From positions 1 to 64,000 of the forward strand of contig JACQZN010000080.1 of assembly GCA_016213845.1 (NCBI GenBank): a DNA stretch of 64,000 nucleotides. The letters run 5' to 3'. This document shows, piece by piece, positions 37,454 through 47,060 of the stretch. The stretch is from Candidatus Wallbacteria bacterium. GTDB taxonomy: Bacteria > Muiribacteriota > UBA6191 > JACPRK01. The translations under genes were made by a program, and so were the position numbers. The first letter of the stretch is position 1, and each line of letters begins with the position of its first letter. The notes under the pieces were generated by a model. That model had not been told where the DNA came from, did not search any database, and saw nothing but the letters and a program-made list of their open reading frames with translations.

Positions 37454-39828
37454 GGGCCACGAGCGACCTCATGCTGGCGCTCCGGGAGCTGGGACTCCTC
37501 AAGTGGCGCCACCTGGTCAACTTTCTGCGCGTGCAGGGCAGCTCCTGGCAGACACTGATGCGCGCCGTCGGCGCATTCCTGATGTTCGCGTTCCTCAGAT
37601 TCGTGACGCTGAACATCCTGGAGACCTTTCGCAGCGCCCGCTCGCCGGGCGAGGTCGTCTTCCTGGCTTCGAGCGCGCTGGCGGCCTCGCTCGCCATGCT
37701 CTGGGTGTTCGACCTCCTCGTCTTCGTGGCCGACGAGTTCCAGCTCGGCACCGACGCCAACGACTTCGAGTTCCTGCTGTCGCTGCCGCTGCCGTTCGGC
37801 TCGATCGTCTGGGCGAAGGTGCTGTTGCGGGCCGGTCTCGACCTGGTCGGCCTGAGCACGATGATGCCCGTGCTGGTGGCCGCGGCCCTCCACTTCGAGT
37901 TGCCGTGGTACCAGTGGCCCGTGCTCTATGCCATCTACTTCGTGCTCGAAGTGGCAGCGGGCCTGGCCGCGGTCATCGCCTTCTTCGGCCTGGCGCAGGT
38001 GCTGTCGCTCGGCCACCTGGAGACGCTGCGGCTTCTGATAGGCTTTGCTTTGCCCTTCGCGGCGGGCGCGCTCGTGTCAGCCAAGGAGCGGCTCCTGGCG
38101 CCTCGGGCCGTAGCGGAGGCCATGGCCCAGTGGGGCGGCCTGTTGGCTGCGACGCCGATAGCGTGGATGGTCGGCGGGCTGGCCCCCGACCCGGGCGCGC
38201 TGGGCGGCTCCTGGCCCTGGCCGATGCCCGGCATGCTGGGCAGCTTCGCGGGGATGGCCGCAGCCGGGGCCCTGGCCCACGCCGTGCTCACGCGGATGCA
38301 GGGCCTGGCCACCAGCCTGGTCCCGCGCGACGACGCCGGCGCTATCGACCCCGTCTGGCTACGGCTTCTCCGCCGGACCTCGGGCGCGTGGACCGCTCTG
38401 GCCATCAAGGATCTGGCCATCATCCTGCGCCGCAGGGTCACCTTCATCACGGTCGTCCTGCTACCCCTCGGAATCGTCGCGGTCAACGCCCTGACCGTCT
38501 CCGGAGGGGCCGCCGCCCGCCAAGGTCAGGCCGTCGAAGTCCTCACCATCACGACGATGCTGGTACCACTGCTTTTTCTGCCCTACATGACGGCCGCGCA
38601 GTCACTCGGGCAGATCGAGTACGCGCGCATCCCGTTTCTCCAGGGCTTGCCCCTCTCGGCTCGCTCGCTCCTGGAGGCGAAGGCCGCCTTCTGGACCTTG
38701 CCGATCTTTCTGCTCTGCGAGGCGGTCCACCTCACCTTTCTCCTGGCCTATGGCCGCTGGAACTTGCCGGCTTTCCTGACACAGAGCTTCTGGCTATTCA
38801 CGGCCGCCGCCCTGGTGACCATCCTGGCCGTGGCGACCGCGGCCCTGTTTCCCGTCTCGGAGAACGCGCTCTTCAAGCAGCAGGGCGCCACGCTCACGGC
38901 CGGGTCGCTCTTCTATCTGACGGGCAGCCTGGGCGCCATCGTGCCCATCTTCCCGCTGACTGCCGTCAACAAGCTGGTGCTGCTCGGCGTCACGGTGCTC
39001 TACGCGCACTTCGTCCTGGACCGCGCCGCCGAACGCATCGCCTACTTCGACGAGATCGAACTCGCCGCCGGCGTCCGGGGGCTCCGCTTTGGCGACGTCT
39101 TCATCGCCTACGACGCCTACATCTCCCTGTATCTCTTGACCAACATCGGCATCGCCTTCTTGACCGGCATCGGGGCGGCCGCCCAGCTCTTGCTCACGAC
39201 GGTAGCACTCCTGCTCTCGCAGGCGGTGCTCGCGGGTCTGGCCAGGTCCTATCTTGGGCTCCACGGCCACTCCATCGCGGCGATCTGGACGGGCCGCTGG
39301 GGGACCGCGCCGGCGCTGGCCGCCGGGTTTGCGGCAGGCGCGCTCGCCTTCGCTCCGTTCGCGGGCCGGCAGGGGACCGCTGGCGCGGCGGCAGTGCTCG
39401 GGAACCTGCTGGACCCGTCGACCGGACCCGTGGCGTGGCTCTTCCTGACTGCCGCCCTGGCTACCGGTCCCGTGGCCGAAGAGCTCTTCTTCCGAGGGCT
39501 GTTGCTGCGGGCCCTGACCGCCGCGACCGGGCGGCCAGTGGCGGCGCTGGCCGTCTCGGCGGTGCTCTTTGCGGTGCCGCACTACATCACCAGTGGCGCC
39601 TTCCTGCCGGCGCTGGTGCTGGGCGGCGTCACGGCAGTGGCGTTTCTGGCTGGCGGCGGGCTCACGGGCGCCATCGCCGCGCATGTCGGTTTCAACGCGA
39701 CGTCGCTGGCGACCGTGGCCCAGGGCTCCGTGGCCTTGCTGGCGGGAACAGGGCTGACCGCTGCTTGTCTCACCGCGGTGGCGCTGGTCGGGCGCAGATT
39801 TACAAAGGCGGCCGGCGCCACTATATAA
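37450..39828 (+). CDS. ABC-2 permease fused to CPBP (Abi/CAAX) intramembrane protease
   Basis: A 792-residue polytopic protein. Residues 1-550 have many membrane segments of ABC-2 permease style. The C-terminal 180 residues form a CPBP domain with its three catalytic motifs: EELFFRG (Glu677-Glu678), FAVPHY and HVGFN. CPBP members include Rce1-like prenyl-protein proteases and bacteriocin self-immunity proteins. NatB-like ABC permeases fused to CPBP are known in several phyla, where the substrate is generally unknown. It starts at GTG 37450, coupled to the ATPase, and its TAA overlaps the next ATG (TAATG). Confidence 0.9.
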   Translation: MRATSDLMLALRELGLLKWRHLVNFLRVQGSSWQTLMRAVGAFLMFAFLRFVTLNILETFRSARSPGEVVFLASSALAASLAMLWVFDLLVFVADEFQLGTDANDFEFLLSLPLPFGSIVWAKVLLRAGLDLVGLSTMMPVLVAAALHFELPWYQWPVLYAIYFVLEVAAGLAAVIAFFGLAQVLSLGHLETLRLLIGFALPFAAGALVSAKERLLAPRAVAEAMAQWGGLLAATPIAWMVGGLAPDPGALGGSWPWPMPGMLGSFAGMAAAGALAHAVLTRMQGLATSLVPRDDAGAIDPVWLRLLRRTSGAWTALAIKDLAIILRRRVTFITVVLLPLGIVAVNALTVSGGAAARQGQAVEVLTITTMLVPLLFLPYMTAAQSLGQIEYARIPFLQGLPLSARSLLEAKAAFWTLPIFLLCEAVHLTFLLAYGRWNLPAFLTQSFWLFTAAALVTILAVATAALFPVSENALFKQQGATLTAGSLFYLTGSLGAIVPIFPLTAVNKLVLLGVTVLYAHFVLDRAAERIAYFDEIELAAGVRGLRFGDVFIAYDAYISLYLLTNIGIAFLTGIGAAAQLLLTTVALLLSQAVLAGLARSYLGLHGHSIAAIWTGRWGTAPALAAGFAAGALAFAPFAGRQGTAGAAAVLGNLLDPSTGPVAWLFLTAALATGPVAEELFFRGLLLRALTAATGRPVAALAVSAVLFAVPHYITSGAFLPALVLGGVTAVAFLAGGGLTGAIAAHVGFNATSLATVAQGSVALLAGTGLTAACLTAVALVGRRFTKAAGATI

Positions 39829-39829
39829 T
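39799..39829 (+). promoter_or_regulatory. Possible promoter overlapping the permease stop
   Basis: A perfect TATAAT at 39824-39829 with TTTACA at 39799-39804 (spacer 19, long). If real, transcription would start near 39836. The TPR lipoprotein would then begin at GTG 39837 or further in rather than ATG 39828. Motif-only call. Confidence 0.3.
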
Positions 39830-41273
39830 GTTTGACGTGACGACACGAGCCACAGCTGGCCTCCTGAGGCGCGCCTTCTTCCTGGCGCTCTGCCTAAGCT
39901 CCGTCGGCCTGCAGGGGTGCGGCCTGGGCTGGCTCTACATGAGAATCGGCGATTCGCACCGCATTCACGGCGCCAAGATCCTCGAGTACGACACGACGGC
40001 GGACCGCTTCCGCAAGGCCCAGGAGTCCTACAAGCGGGCGCTGCAGTACTACCAGGATTCTCTGCTCTACGACCAGGTCGGAAACCTCGACCTCTACCAC
40101 AAGTACGGCTTCACCTACCTGCAGCTGAGCCCTCCGGACCTCGACAACGCGCGTAAGCAGTTCGAAGAGGGCTTGAAGGTCAAGCGAGAGAAGGCCGACA
40201 AGGCGGGCACCACCGACACGCTGGCGACGACCGCCGACGAGGACTACTCGCAGATGAATGCCGGGATGGGCACGGTCGTCTTCTGGACCGCCATCGCGAC
40301 CAAGCAGGAGGAGAAGCTCGAGGAGGCCCTCAAGTACTACGCCTCCTCCGAGGCCACCAGCACGCATGTCACGGCCAAGCATGGCGGCTTCTTCGACAAG
40401 GCGATGGACTGGATGAATCTGCGGGAGTTTTTGACTCCGGTGCCCGCAAGGGTGCTGGCGGCCCGCGTCCACCTGTACCGGGCGAGGAAGCTCCAGGAGC
40501 GCGGCCATGCGGACAGGGCCAAGACCGACCTCAACAACGCCAAGGAGGCCATCGAGGATGCGCTGATCAACTTCCCCGACGACCCCCGCGCGCTCGCCGA
40601 ACAGGCCAGGATGCACTACCTCAAGGGCGAGTTCGAGGCCTGCGTGAAGGTCCTCAAGGATCTCTCCGGCAAGCGCTCCTACGCCGACGAGGTCGAGAAC
40701 AGCCTGCTCCGGGCGCGAGCCCTCGTGGAGCTGGGCAAGCCCGACGACGCCATCGCCATCTTTACCGAGATCCACGATCGCTTCGCCTCGCTCGGCGCCT
40801 CCGGCGACTCGGAGGAGGACAAGAGCAAGACCCTGACGAGCGCCATCAAGAAGCGAAACGCCAACGTCAAGGAGACCCAGGACAAGAGCGTCGAGGCTGC
40901 CAGCGAACCCGTCGAGCGGGACCCCTCCAACATCCAGTCCGTCATCGGGCGTGCCCACGCCTTCGCCGCCAAGGGCGAACTGCAAAGCGCCACCGCCGAC
41001 GTCGAGTACGTCCTGCGCCTCGATCCCAAGGACCCGAGGCTCTTCTTGGAGGCCGGCAAGGCCTTCATGACCCTCAAGAACTACGACAGCGCCATCAGCC
41101 GTCTCCTGGCGGGCTACTACATCGACACCAAGGACATCGCCATCAACTACTGGCTCGGCAAGGCTTACGAGGCCTCCGGCAAGAAGGACGAGATGCGGGA
41201 CTGTTTCCGCCGCGTCTTCAACCTCGACCCCACCAGTAGCTTCGCCAAGGAAGTCCAGGTCCACCTCAAGTAG
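39828..41273 (+). CDS. TPR-repeat lipoprotein
   Basis: 481 residues. The signal ends in lipobox LQGC (Cys about 31), after hydrophobic AFFLALCLSSVG. TPR-like helical pairs follow (FRKAQESYKRALQYYQDSLL, DPRALAEQARMHYLKGEFEA, IQSVIGRAHAFAAKGELQSA), with a charged central part. It should be a periplasm-facing scaffold. ATG 39828 overlaps the permease stop; GTG 39837 is an alternative. It contains several Lys/Glu-rich helices and no enzyme motif. Whether it works with the ABC-CPBP pair is only suggested by coupling. Confidence 0.85.
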   Translation: MFDVTTRATAGLLRRAFFLALCLSSVGLQGCGLGWLYMRIGDSHRIHGAKILEYDTTADRFRKAQESYKRALQYYQDSLLYDQVGNLDLYHKYGFTYLQLSPPDLDNARKQFEEGLKVKREKADKAGTTDTLATTADEDYSQMNAGMGTVVFWTAIATKQEEKLEEALKYYASSEATSTHVTAKHGGFFDKAMDWMNLREFLTPVPARVLAARVHLYRARKLQERGHADRAKTDLNNAKEAIEDALINFPDDPRALAEQARMHYLKGEFEACVKVLKDLSGKRSYADEVENSLLRARALVELGKPDDAIAIFTEIHDRFASLGASGDSEEDKSKTLTSAIKKRNANVKETQDKSVEAASEPVERDPSNIQSVIGRAHAFAAKGELQSATADVEYVLRLDPKDPRLFLEAGKAFMTLKNYDSAISRLLAGYYIDTKDIAINYWLGKAYEASGKKDEMRDCFRRVFNLDPTSSFAKEVQVHLK

Positions 41274-41332
41274 GGGACACGCGCCTCATCTAAGAGGCTT
41301 CGCTTACCGAAAGTAGGTAGCGGAGTGTCCTC

Positions 41333-43291
41333 ATGATGCAGCGACGTCTATCTTTCGGGTCTTTCCTCTCGGGCCTCGCCCTGCTTCCCCTGGTGCTGTG
41401 GGGGTGCGGCGGAGACTCCGACATCCGCAGCATCGTCGATCTGCAGGCGCCCGCCGTCGTCAAAAACGTCCGAGCCCTGCCCGCCGACAGCCGCATCCGT
41501 CTCCTCTGGACGGCCAACCGCGAGCCCGACCTGGTCGGCTACAACATCTACCGGAGCGACAACTCCTCCGGCAGCTTCCGGCTCATCGGCGCAACCGGTA
41601 CCAGCCAGGCGCCCTTCTTCCAGGACGAGGGGCCCGATACCAACGGCGACGGCCTCCCCGACGGCCTCATCAACAACACGCGCTTCTTCTACAAGATCAC
41701 TGCCTTCGACCGCGACGGCCGCGAGGCCGCGATCGACCTCTCACCCGCAGTGGGCGCCGTGCCGGGCAGCCTTCCGGTCGGCCAGGCCGACCTCGAGGTG
41801 GTCAACGTGCGCGGCTACGGCGGCAGCAAGAGCATCATCATCGCCTGGGACTTGAACCTCTCCAGCCTCGTCTTCGGCTACGAGGTCTTCCGCAGCCAGG
41901 TCGGCACCAACGCCGGCTTTCAGTTTGCCGGAATCGTCCCCCAGGGAATCGCAAGCTTCAGCGACGTCGGCCTCTCCAACGACACCGAGTACCTCTACCA
42001 GGTCGTTCCGGTCACCCGCGACCTGCTCGAGGGCCGCCGCACCCAGAGCCGGCCGCTGCGGGTCCAGGACGGCGACCCGACCGTCCCCAAGCCCCCGGGC
42101 AGCGACCCCGGCAACGGCGCGCTCATCGCCACCCAGACCTCCTCCGGCATCAAGCTCACGTTCGGCCGGCCCACGCAGAACACCGACGGCACGCTCATCC
42201 TGCAGACCGGCGGCGTCGACGACCTGGTCGGCGGCGGCTTCATCATCTTCCGGGGCAAGAACGCCCAGGGCAGCTACTTGCCCGTCGGGATCATCGAGAA
42301 CATCGGCAACGAGATCTCCTTCAACTTCACTGACGGCAACGGCACCGCCCCCGACTTCTATTACGTGGAGGCGTTCGATAGCTCCGGCAATCGCAGCGCG
42401 GCCTCCGACATCGTCAGCGTTGCCAGCTTCGTCCCCAACGCCCCGCAGGGGGTCGACGCCTTCGCAGGCAACACCTTCGGCAGCGTCATCGTCACCTGGC
42501 GCCTCTCCGCCCAGGCCGTCGATGGCTATCGCGTCTACAGGAGCGAGGAGCGCGACCGCGGCTTCCGCGAGATCAGCGGCCTGCTCGCCAACACGATCAA
42601 CACCTACACCGACACGAACCTCAACGTCCCCGGCAAGACCTTCTATTACAAGGTCGCCAGCGAGGCCAACGGCATCCTCGGAAACCCGTCCCCTCCGGCC
42701 TCCGCAACGCCGGGCCCCGACTCGGGCATCTTCTACCTCAACGCCGAAGACGCGGCTGTCGTCGGCATCTCCAACGCGGCCGACTTCGCCCAGGCCAACG
42801 GCGGCGGCATCATCCGGCAAGCTTTCCCATCGCCCTTCTTCGGCAACGGCGTGCTCCTCATTCGCCCATCCGCTACCGCCGTCACAGGCATCGCGTTCGT
42901 CACCCTGCAGTGGCAGCAGGAGATCGACGCCACGGGCTTCACGCCCCAGCAGATCTTCCGCAATTACGACGTCTTCCTGGTCAGCGCCCGCAACAGCTCC
43001 AGCGGAATCTTCGACCTGGCGCTCGACGCGCCGGTTGCAGGCGCCAACGCGCTCGGCCCCGAGCTGACTCTGACCGGCAAAGACTTCTTCACGCAGAACT
43101 TCGGCTTCCCGCCAGCACCGACCATGGAGCGCGTCGGCAGCGTCAGCTTCAGCGACCAGGGTCCCGGCCTGCCGAACCCGGGTGTTGCTGAAACGCTGCA
43201 GCTTGGCCTGCGCTACCAGGGCTTCAACCCGGCCATCGCCCGCGGTCGGGGCGAACTGCTCCTGGACGCCGTCATCCTCGTCCGCCGGTAG
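41333..43291 (+). CDS. Fibronectin type III lipoprotein
   Basis: 652 residues. Signal MMQRRLSFGSFLSGLALLPL then lipobox LWGC at about 23-26. At least three FN3-like modules follow, each with the W..N.E.DL.GY.IYRS-type strand pattern (LLWTANREPDLVGYNIYRSD; IAWDLNLSSLVFGYEVFRSQ; VTWRLSAQAVDGYRVYRSEE). A C-terminal beta-rich domain of about 200 residues lacks recognisable family motifs. GGAG lies 7 bases before ATG 41333. It is probably an outer-membrane or periplasm-anchored adhesion or binding protein. No catalytic motif seen. Confidence 0.85.
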   Translation: MMQRRLSFGSFLSGLALLPLVLWGCGGDSDIRSIVDLQAPAVVKNVRALPADSRIRLLWTANREPDLVGYNIYRSDNSSGSFRLIGATGTSQAPFFQDEGPDTNGDGLPDGLINNTRFFYKITAFDRDGREAAIDLSPAVGAVPGSLPVGQADLEVVNVRGYGGSKSIIIAWDLNLSSLVFGYEVFRSQVGTNAGFQFAGIVPQGIASFSDVGLSNDTEYLYQVVPVTRDLLEGRRTQSRPLRVQDGDPTVPKPPGSDPGNGALIATQTSSGIKLTFGRPTQNTDGTLILQTGGVDDLVGGGFIIFRGKNAQGSYLPVGIIENIGNEISFNFTDGNGTAPDFYYVEAFDSSGNRSAASDIVSVASFVPNAPQGVDAFAGNTFGSVIVTWRLSAQAVDGYRVYRSEERDRGFREISGLLANTINTYTDTNLNVPGKTFYYKVASEANGILGNPSPPASATPGPDSGIFYLNAEDAAVVGISNAADFAQANGGGIIRQAFPSPFFGNGVLLIRPSATAVTGIAFVTLQWQQEIDATGFTPQQIFRNYDVFLVSARNSSSGIFDLALDAPVAGANALGPELTLTGKDFFTQNFGFPPAPTMERVGSVSFSDQGPGLPNPGVAETLQLGLRYQGFNPAIARGRGELLLDAVILVRR

Positions 43292-43345
43292 CCCTGCTGC
43301 GGCAATCCGCTTGTCCCATCTCGCTGCCTCGAAAGGAGCGGCGAC

Positions 43346-44107
43346 ATGCGAGACTTCGTCTGGACGGCCATTCTTCTCGCCCTGGTGGCGGCCCTGGTCG
43401 GCGTCTTCTACCTGAAGGTGAGCCTCGACGTCCTGGCGACCATCGCGATGGGCGCCCTCTGTCTTGCGTGGCTCTTCGTGCTGGTCACGCTGCCGTGGAA
43501 CCTGCACTTCGAGGCCAAGAGGCTGCTGTTCGAAATGCAGCGCTCACGCGAGCGTGGAATCGCCGTCAACGCCGACCGCGAGGCCTACGCCATCTGGGTG
43601 CGCAACCGCATGTTCTGGGTCTCGATCGGAGCCCACGTCGCTTCGGCGGCGATCATGGCGGTCGTCACCTGGCTTCGCGGTGGCGAAGTCGGCTACTACT
43701 TTGCCGGCTTCTACCTGCTCAGCAGCCTCTTCCGGCCTGGATTCGAGCTCTACGGATTCCTGCGCCAGCGCCTGGGCGAGCTGATGCAGGAGGTCAAGTA
43801 CCCCAGAGAGGACGTCTTGAAGCTGCGCGCCGACGTCCACGAGCTCAAGAGCCGCACCGAGCGTCACGAGGACCAGCTCGACGAGATCCGAAAGGAGATC
43901 GGCAAGCTCGGTTCACGCTTGGAAAGCAAGCTGGGCGAGACCAGGGAAGAGATGCGCGGCCGCCACGCCGGCCTGGAGCGACGCCTGGAGGCGGTCTCGC
44001 GCAAGTTCGAGGAGACGGTCGATCAATTGACCGACAATCAGGAGATCATCACGGGCGTGAAGGCCTTCCTGCGCCTGCTGGCCACTGAAAATCGCGCCGC
44101 TAGCTGA
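43346..44107 (+). CDS. Membrane protein with C-terminal coiled coil
   Basis: 253 residues. Four hydrophobic segments lie in the N-terminal 150 residues (VWTAILLALVAALVGVFYL; VLATIAMGALCLAWLFVLVT; MFWVSIGAHVASAAIMAVV; YYFAGFYLLSSLF). The rest is a strongly charged heptad coiled coil. GAAAGGAG precedes ATG 43346 at 9 bases. No family recognised. The layout, membrane anchor plus long cytoplasmic or periplasmic coiled coil, suggests a scaffold or tether. Confidence 0.75.
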   Translation: MRDFVWTAILLALVAALVGVFYLKVSLDVLATIAMGALCLAWLFVLVTLPWNLHFEAKRLLFEMQRSRERGIAVNADREAYAIWVRNRMFWVSIGAHVASAAIMAVVTWLRGGEVGYYFAGFYLLSSLFRPGFELYGFLRQRLGELMQEVKYPREDVLKLRADVHELKSRTERHEDQLDEIRKEIGKLGSRLESKLGETREEMRGRHAGLERRLEAVSRKFEETVDQLTDNQEIITGVKAFLRLLATENRAAS

Positions 44108-44151
44108 ACTCCGCCCAAACTCCAAGGCGACCGGTGCATAGTGATGGGTCG

Positions 44152-45354
44152 ATGCAATCCCACGCGCGCCTGCTCACCGGCCTCTTCCTGCTGCAGCTAG
44201 CGACTGTGCTCACGGTGCCCGCCGCCGCCGCCGACCTCCGGAAGCACAAGTTTCCGGGGGCCGAGCGGCTCAGGGTGCGCGGGGTCGCCACCGTCTATGA
44301 CGCGGCCGGCCAGCCGAAATCGGGCCGCGACCTCGTCATCCCCGGGGACGTCCTCTACGCTGACCACGCCGCCGGCGGCGCGCCGGCCGTCGAGCCAGAG
44401 ACCAGCCGCTATGCCAGGATAGCGGCCCACTGGGCACCCGTGGTCCTCCAGGACACCGACGACACAAACACCGCCGCCGACTGGCTCACGCCGGTCGACT
44501 ACGACGGCGACTGGAACACGCGCAACAACTGGGAAAACCTGGAGCGCTGGCGCTCGCCGGTCCTGAAGTCACTGGCACAGTCGGCGGTCGCCTACTGGTG
44601 GGTGGTAGAGACGCCCACGCACTGGTTTGTCGGCTACGCCTTTTACCATCCCCGCGACTGGGACGACTCCCATGGCCTTCGCGGGCTGGCCAAAACGCTC
44701 GTCTACGACCCGATCCAGTCCCTGCGCGGCAAGGGCGACGGCGAGCACGAGAACGACCTGGAGGGCGCGCTGCTGACCGTCCGCAAGGAAGGCGGCACCT
44801 GGGGCAGGCTCGAGTTGATGGACACGCAGGCGCACAACCACTTCTGGCAGTACGGGCCCAAGGGAGTGAACCGGTCCATCGAGTCCGACGGCAAGAAGCG
44901 CGAGACCATCGACGCCGAGATCGCGATGGACGCCGGGCGGCCCTGCGTCTTCATCGAGGCCAAGGGGCACGGCAACTACGGCTCGCGCTCCAAGACCAAG
45001 TTCGACGGCAAGAAGGGAGATGGCACCGTCTATGAGTACGCCTCGGACGGACGCGCCAGCGCGGGCCGCCAGGACTACGCTCTGGTGCCGATGAGCCTCC
45101 TCTGGGAGAGCTGGAAGCGCGCCCCGGGCCACCGGAGCGAGACCTGGAGCCAGAAGGCCGGCCGGGCCGCCTTCGCGGGCGACAGCCACACCCCGGACGC
45201 CGCCAACCCGCCCTGGGCCTGGGTCGACACCGACTACCCCGCCTGGGTGAACGACTGCTTCTTCGCCAACCCGGCCCGCTTCGTCGCCTGGCGCTTCGAG
45301 AACGCCGCCGGAAAGGCCATCTCCACGATCGTCACGGGCCGCTCCTGGCGCTGA
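44152..45354 (+). CDS. Exported protein with HEND-type acidic motif, unknown function
   Basis: About 400 residues after a signal peptide (LLTGLFLLQLATVLTVPAAAAD). Distinctive stretches: APVVLQDTDDTNTAADWLTP, YAFYHPRDWDDSHGLRG and GEHENDLEGALLTV, followed by THNHFW-like QAHNHFWQYG. The clustered His, Asp and Glu residues look like a metal-binding active site, and the H-x-x-D-x-E arrangement is reminiscent of the GHRHDWE heptapeptide of NLP toxins, but overall similarity is not evident. ATG 44152 is preferred to GTG 44134 because it gives a normal signal peptide. Function unknown. Confidence 0.75.
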   Translation: MQSHARLLTGLFLLQLATVLTVPAAAADLRKHKFPGAERLRVRGVATVYDAAGQPKSGRDLVIPGDVLYADHAAGGAPAVEPETSRYARIAAHWAPVVLQDTDDTNTAADWLTPVDYDGDWNTRNNWENLERWRSPVLKSLAQSAVAYWWVVETPTHWFVGYAFYHPRDWDDSHGLRGLAKTLVYDPIQSLRGKGDGEHENDLEGALLTVRKEGGTWGRLELMDTQAHNHFWQYGPKGVNRSIESDGKKRETIDAEIAMDAGRPCVFIEAKGHGNYGSRSKTKFDGKKGDGTVYEYASDGRASAGRQDYALVPMSLLWESWKRAPGHRSETWSQKAGRAAFAGDSHTPDAANPPWAWVDTDYPAWVNDCFFANPARFVAWRFENAAGKAISTIVTGRSWR

Positions 45355-45388
45355 AGCTGGCGCCCTGCGCCCTCTCGTAGTAGAATTC

Positions 45389-45409
45389 GCCCCTCCGCAG
45401 GAGGGCGAA
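45389..45409 (+). promoter_or_regulatory. Hairpin over the queE ribosome site
   Basis: CGCCCCTCC (45389-45397) can pair with GGAGGGCG (45401-45408) around loop GCA, with one bulged C. The 3' arm holds the GGAGG Shine-Dalgarno for TTG 45411, so the structure could hide it. It does not match preQ1 riboswitch patterns. Confidence 0.4.
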
Positions 45410-45410
45410 C

Positions 45411-46058
45411 TTGCCGACGCGGCTCACCGTCAACGAGATCTTCTTCAGCATCCAGGGCGAATCCTCACGCATGGGCATGCCGTGCGTCTTCGTCCGCCTG
45501 ACGGGCTGCGACCTGCGCTGCTCCTGGTGCGACACCGAGTACGCTTTCCATGAAGGCCGCAAGCTCACGGTGGACGAGATCCTGGCGGCCGTCGAGCGCC
45601 ACCCCTGCGAGCTGGTTGAGCTCACCGGCGGTGAGCCGCTTCTGCAGCCCGGCTCTCTGGAACTGATGCGCGCGCTGGCCGATCGGGGCAAGCAGGTGCT
45701 GCTCGAAACCGGCGGCCACGTCGACATCTCCGGTGTCGACCCGCGCGTCGTTCGGATCGTCGACGTCAAATGCCCCGCGAGCGGCGAATGCGCTCAGAAC
45801 CGCTACCCGAACCTCGCCGTCCTCACGGCCGCCGACGAGGTCAAGTTCGTCATCGCCGACCGCGCGGACTTCGACTGGGCCGCCGCATGCGTCCGCGAGC
45901 GGCTCGGCGGCTTCGCCGGCAGCGTCCTCTTCTCCCCAGTCCACGGCCGGCTGGCGCCCTCCGAGCTGGCAGCCTGGGTGCTCGAATCCGGCCTGCGCGT
46001 GAGGCTCCAGCTGCAGCTCCACAAACACATCTGGGGGCCCGACGTCCGAGGAGTGTGA
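45411..46058 (+). CDS. queE: 7-carboxy-7-deazaguanine synthase
   Basis: A radical-SAM enzyme that turns 6-carboxytetrahydropterin into 7-carboxy-7-deazaguanine for queuosine. The iron-sulphur motif CX3CX2C is at Cys33, Cys37 and Cys40 ([13 protein letters not shown]). [18 protein letters not shown] at the N-terminus and [10 protein letters not shown] are family marks. Length is 215 residues, normal. It begins with TTG at 45411, right after a GGAGG site inside a possible hairpin. queC follows after 7 bases. queD and queF are not in the window. Confidence 0.95.
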   Translation: MPTRLTVNEIFFSIQGESSRMGMPCVFVRLTGCDLRCSWCDTEYAFHEGRKLTVDEILAAVERHPCELVELTGGEPLLQPGSLELMRALADRGKQVLLETGGHVDISGVDPRVVRIVDVKCPASGECAQNRYPNLAVLTAADEVKFVIADRADFDWAAACVRERLGGFAGSVLFSPVHGRLAPSELAAWVLESGLRVRLQLQLHKHIWGPDVRGV

Positions 46059-46065
46059 ACCCGGG

Positions 46066-46776
46066 ATGATCGATCAGAAGAGAGCCGTCGTGCTCCTCAG
46101 CGGAGGAGTCGACTCCACGACTTGCCTGGCGATGGCGCGCGAGTCGGGCTTCGCCTGCCATGCTTTGAGCTTCAGCTACGGCCAGCGGCACCGCATCGAG
46201 ATCGAGCGCGCCCGAGCCGTCGCCCGCGCGCACGGCGCCCTGGAGCACGTCGTCGCCGCCTTCGACCTGCGCACCTTCGGCGGCAGCGCCCTCACGGCCG
46301 ACCTGGGTGTCCCCAAGGATCGCGAAACCGCCGAAATGGCCGCCGGCATCCCCGTCACCTACGTCCCGGCCCGCAACACCATCTTCCTGTCCTTTGCCCT
46401 GGCCTGGGCCGAGGTCCTCCGGGCGCAGGACATCTTCATCGGTGTCAACGCCATCGACTACAGCGGATACCCCGACTGCCGCCCCGAGTACATCGCCGCT
46501 TTCGAGACCATGGCGAACCTGGCCACGCGCGAGGGCGTCGAGGGCAGGAGCCGCTATACCATCCACACTCCGTTGATCCGGATGACCAAGGCCGACATCA
46601 TCCGCAAGGGGCTCGGGCTGGGGGTCGATTTCTCGCTCACCCATAGCTGCTACGATCCGTCGGCCTCCGGCCTGGCCTGCGGACGCTGCGACAGCTGCAA
46701 GCTTCGCCTGAAGGGCTTCAGAGACGCCGGGGTCCCCGACCCGATCGCCTACGACCCCCCGTTGCCCGCGGCCTGA
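46066..46776 (+). CDS. queC: 7-cyano-7-deazaguanine (preQ0) synthase
   Basis: An ATP-dependent enzyme converting the QueE product and ammonia to preQ0. N-terminal PP-loop [30 protein letters not shown] and [16 protein letters not shown] in the middle. A C-terminal zinc site is formed by CYDP and [10 protein letters not shown]. Length is 236 residues, normal. Coupled to queE with a 7-base gap, forming a queEC operon. The convergent tRNA-Ala and its terminator lie directly downstream. Confidence 0.96.
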   Translation: MIDQKRAVVLLSGGVDSTTCLAMARESGFACHALSFSYGQRHRIEIERARAVARAHGALEHVVAAFDLRTFGGSALTADLGVPKDRETAEMAAGIPVTYVPARNTIFLSFALAWAEVLRAQDIFIGVNAIDYSGYPDCRPEYIAAFETMANLATREGVEGRSRYTIHTPLIRMTKADIIRKGLGLGVDFSLTHSCYDPSASGLACGRCDSCKLRLKGFRDAGVPDPIAYDPPLPAA

Positions 46777-46796
46777 GAGTGCGCGGCAAAGGACGA

Positions 46797-46818
46797 AAGC
46801 GGACCTTTCGGCCCGCTT
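46797..46818 (-). terminator. Terminator of tRNA-Ala
   Basis: On the - strand AAGCGGGCC pairs with GGTCCGCTT (one G-T wobble) around loop GAAA, followed by TCGTCCTTT. It lies eight bases beyond the CCA end of the tRNA. Confidence 0.65.
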
Positions 46819-46825
46819 CCGATGC

Positions 46826-46901
<76 letters not shown>

Positions 46902-47060
46902 ACGTCAGGGCACCAAGTCTAGCACGACTTCGCCGCCAAGTAAATGCAGCGGTGGGCGGCGAGCTCGACCACGCAACCCGGCGCCCTCAGCGCCAGTAGG
47001 AATCATGCGGAGGGCCGGTTGTCCGCCGGCCGGCTCCGGCTTCGAGAGAGGAAATCCACG

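Noticed and set aside
37503-39827. Long frame upstream of and continuous with the TPR lipoprotein
   Set aside because: It overlaps the permease-CPBP gene in another frame and yields low-complexity Arg/Gly/Pro sequence. Only the part from 39828 on is real coding.
41275-41330. GGACAC...GTGTCC ends resembling the palindrome at 19264
   Set aside because: Only six base pairs match at the ends and the interior does not pair, so it is not a convincing second REP copy.
45355-45410. preQ1 riboswitch before queE
   Set aside because: The leader lacks the preQ1 aptamer pattern (C-rich loop plus A-rich tail pseudoknot). Only a simple hairpin is seen.
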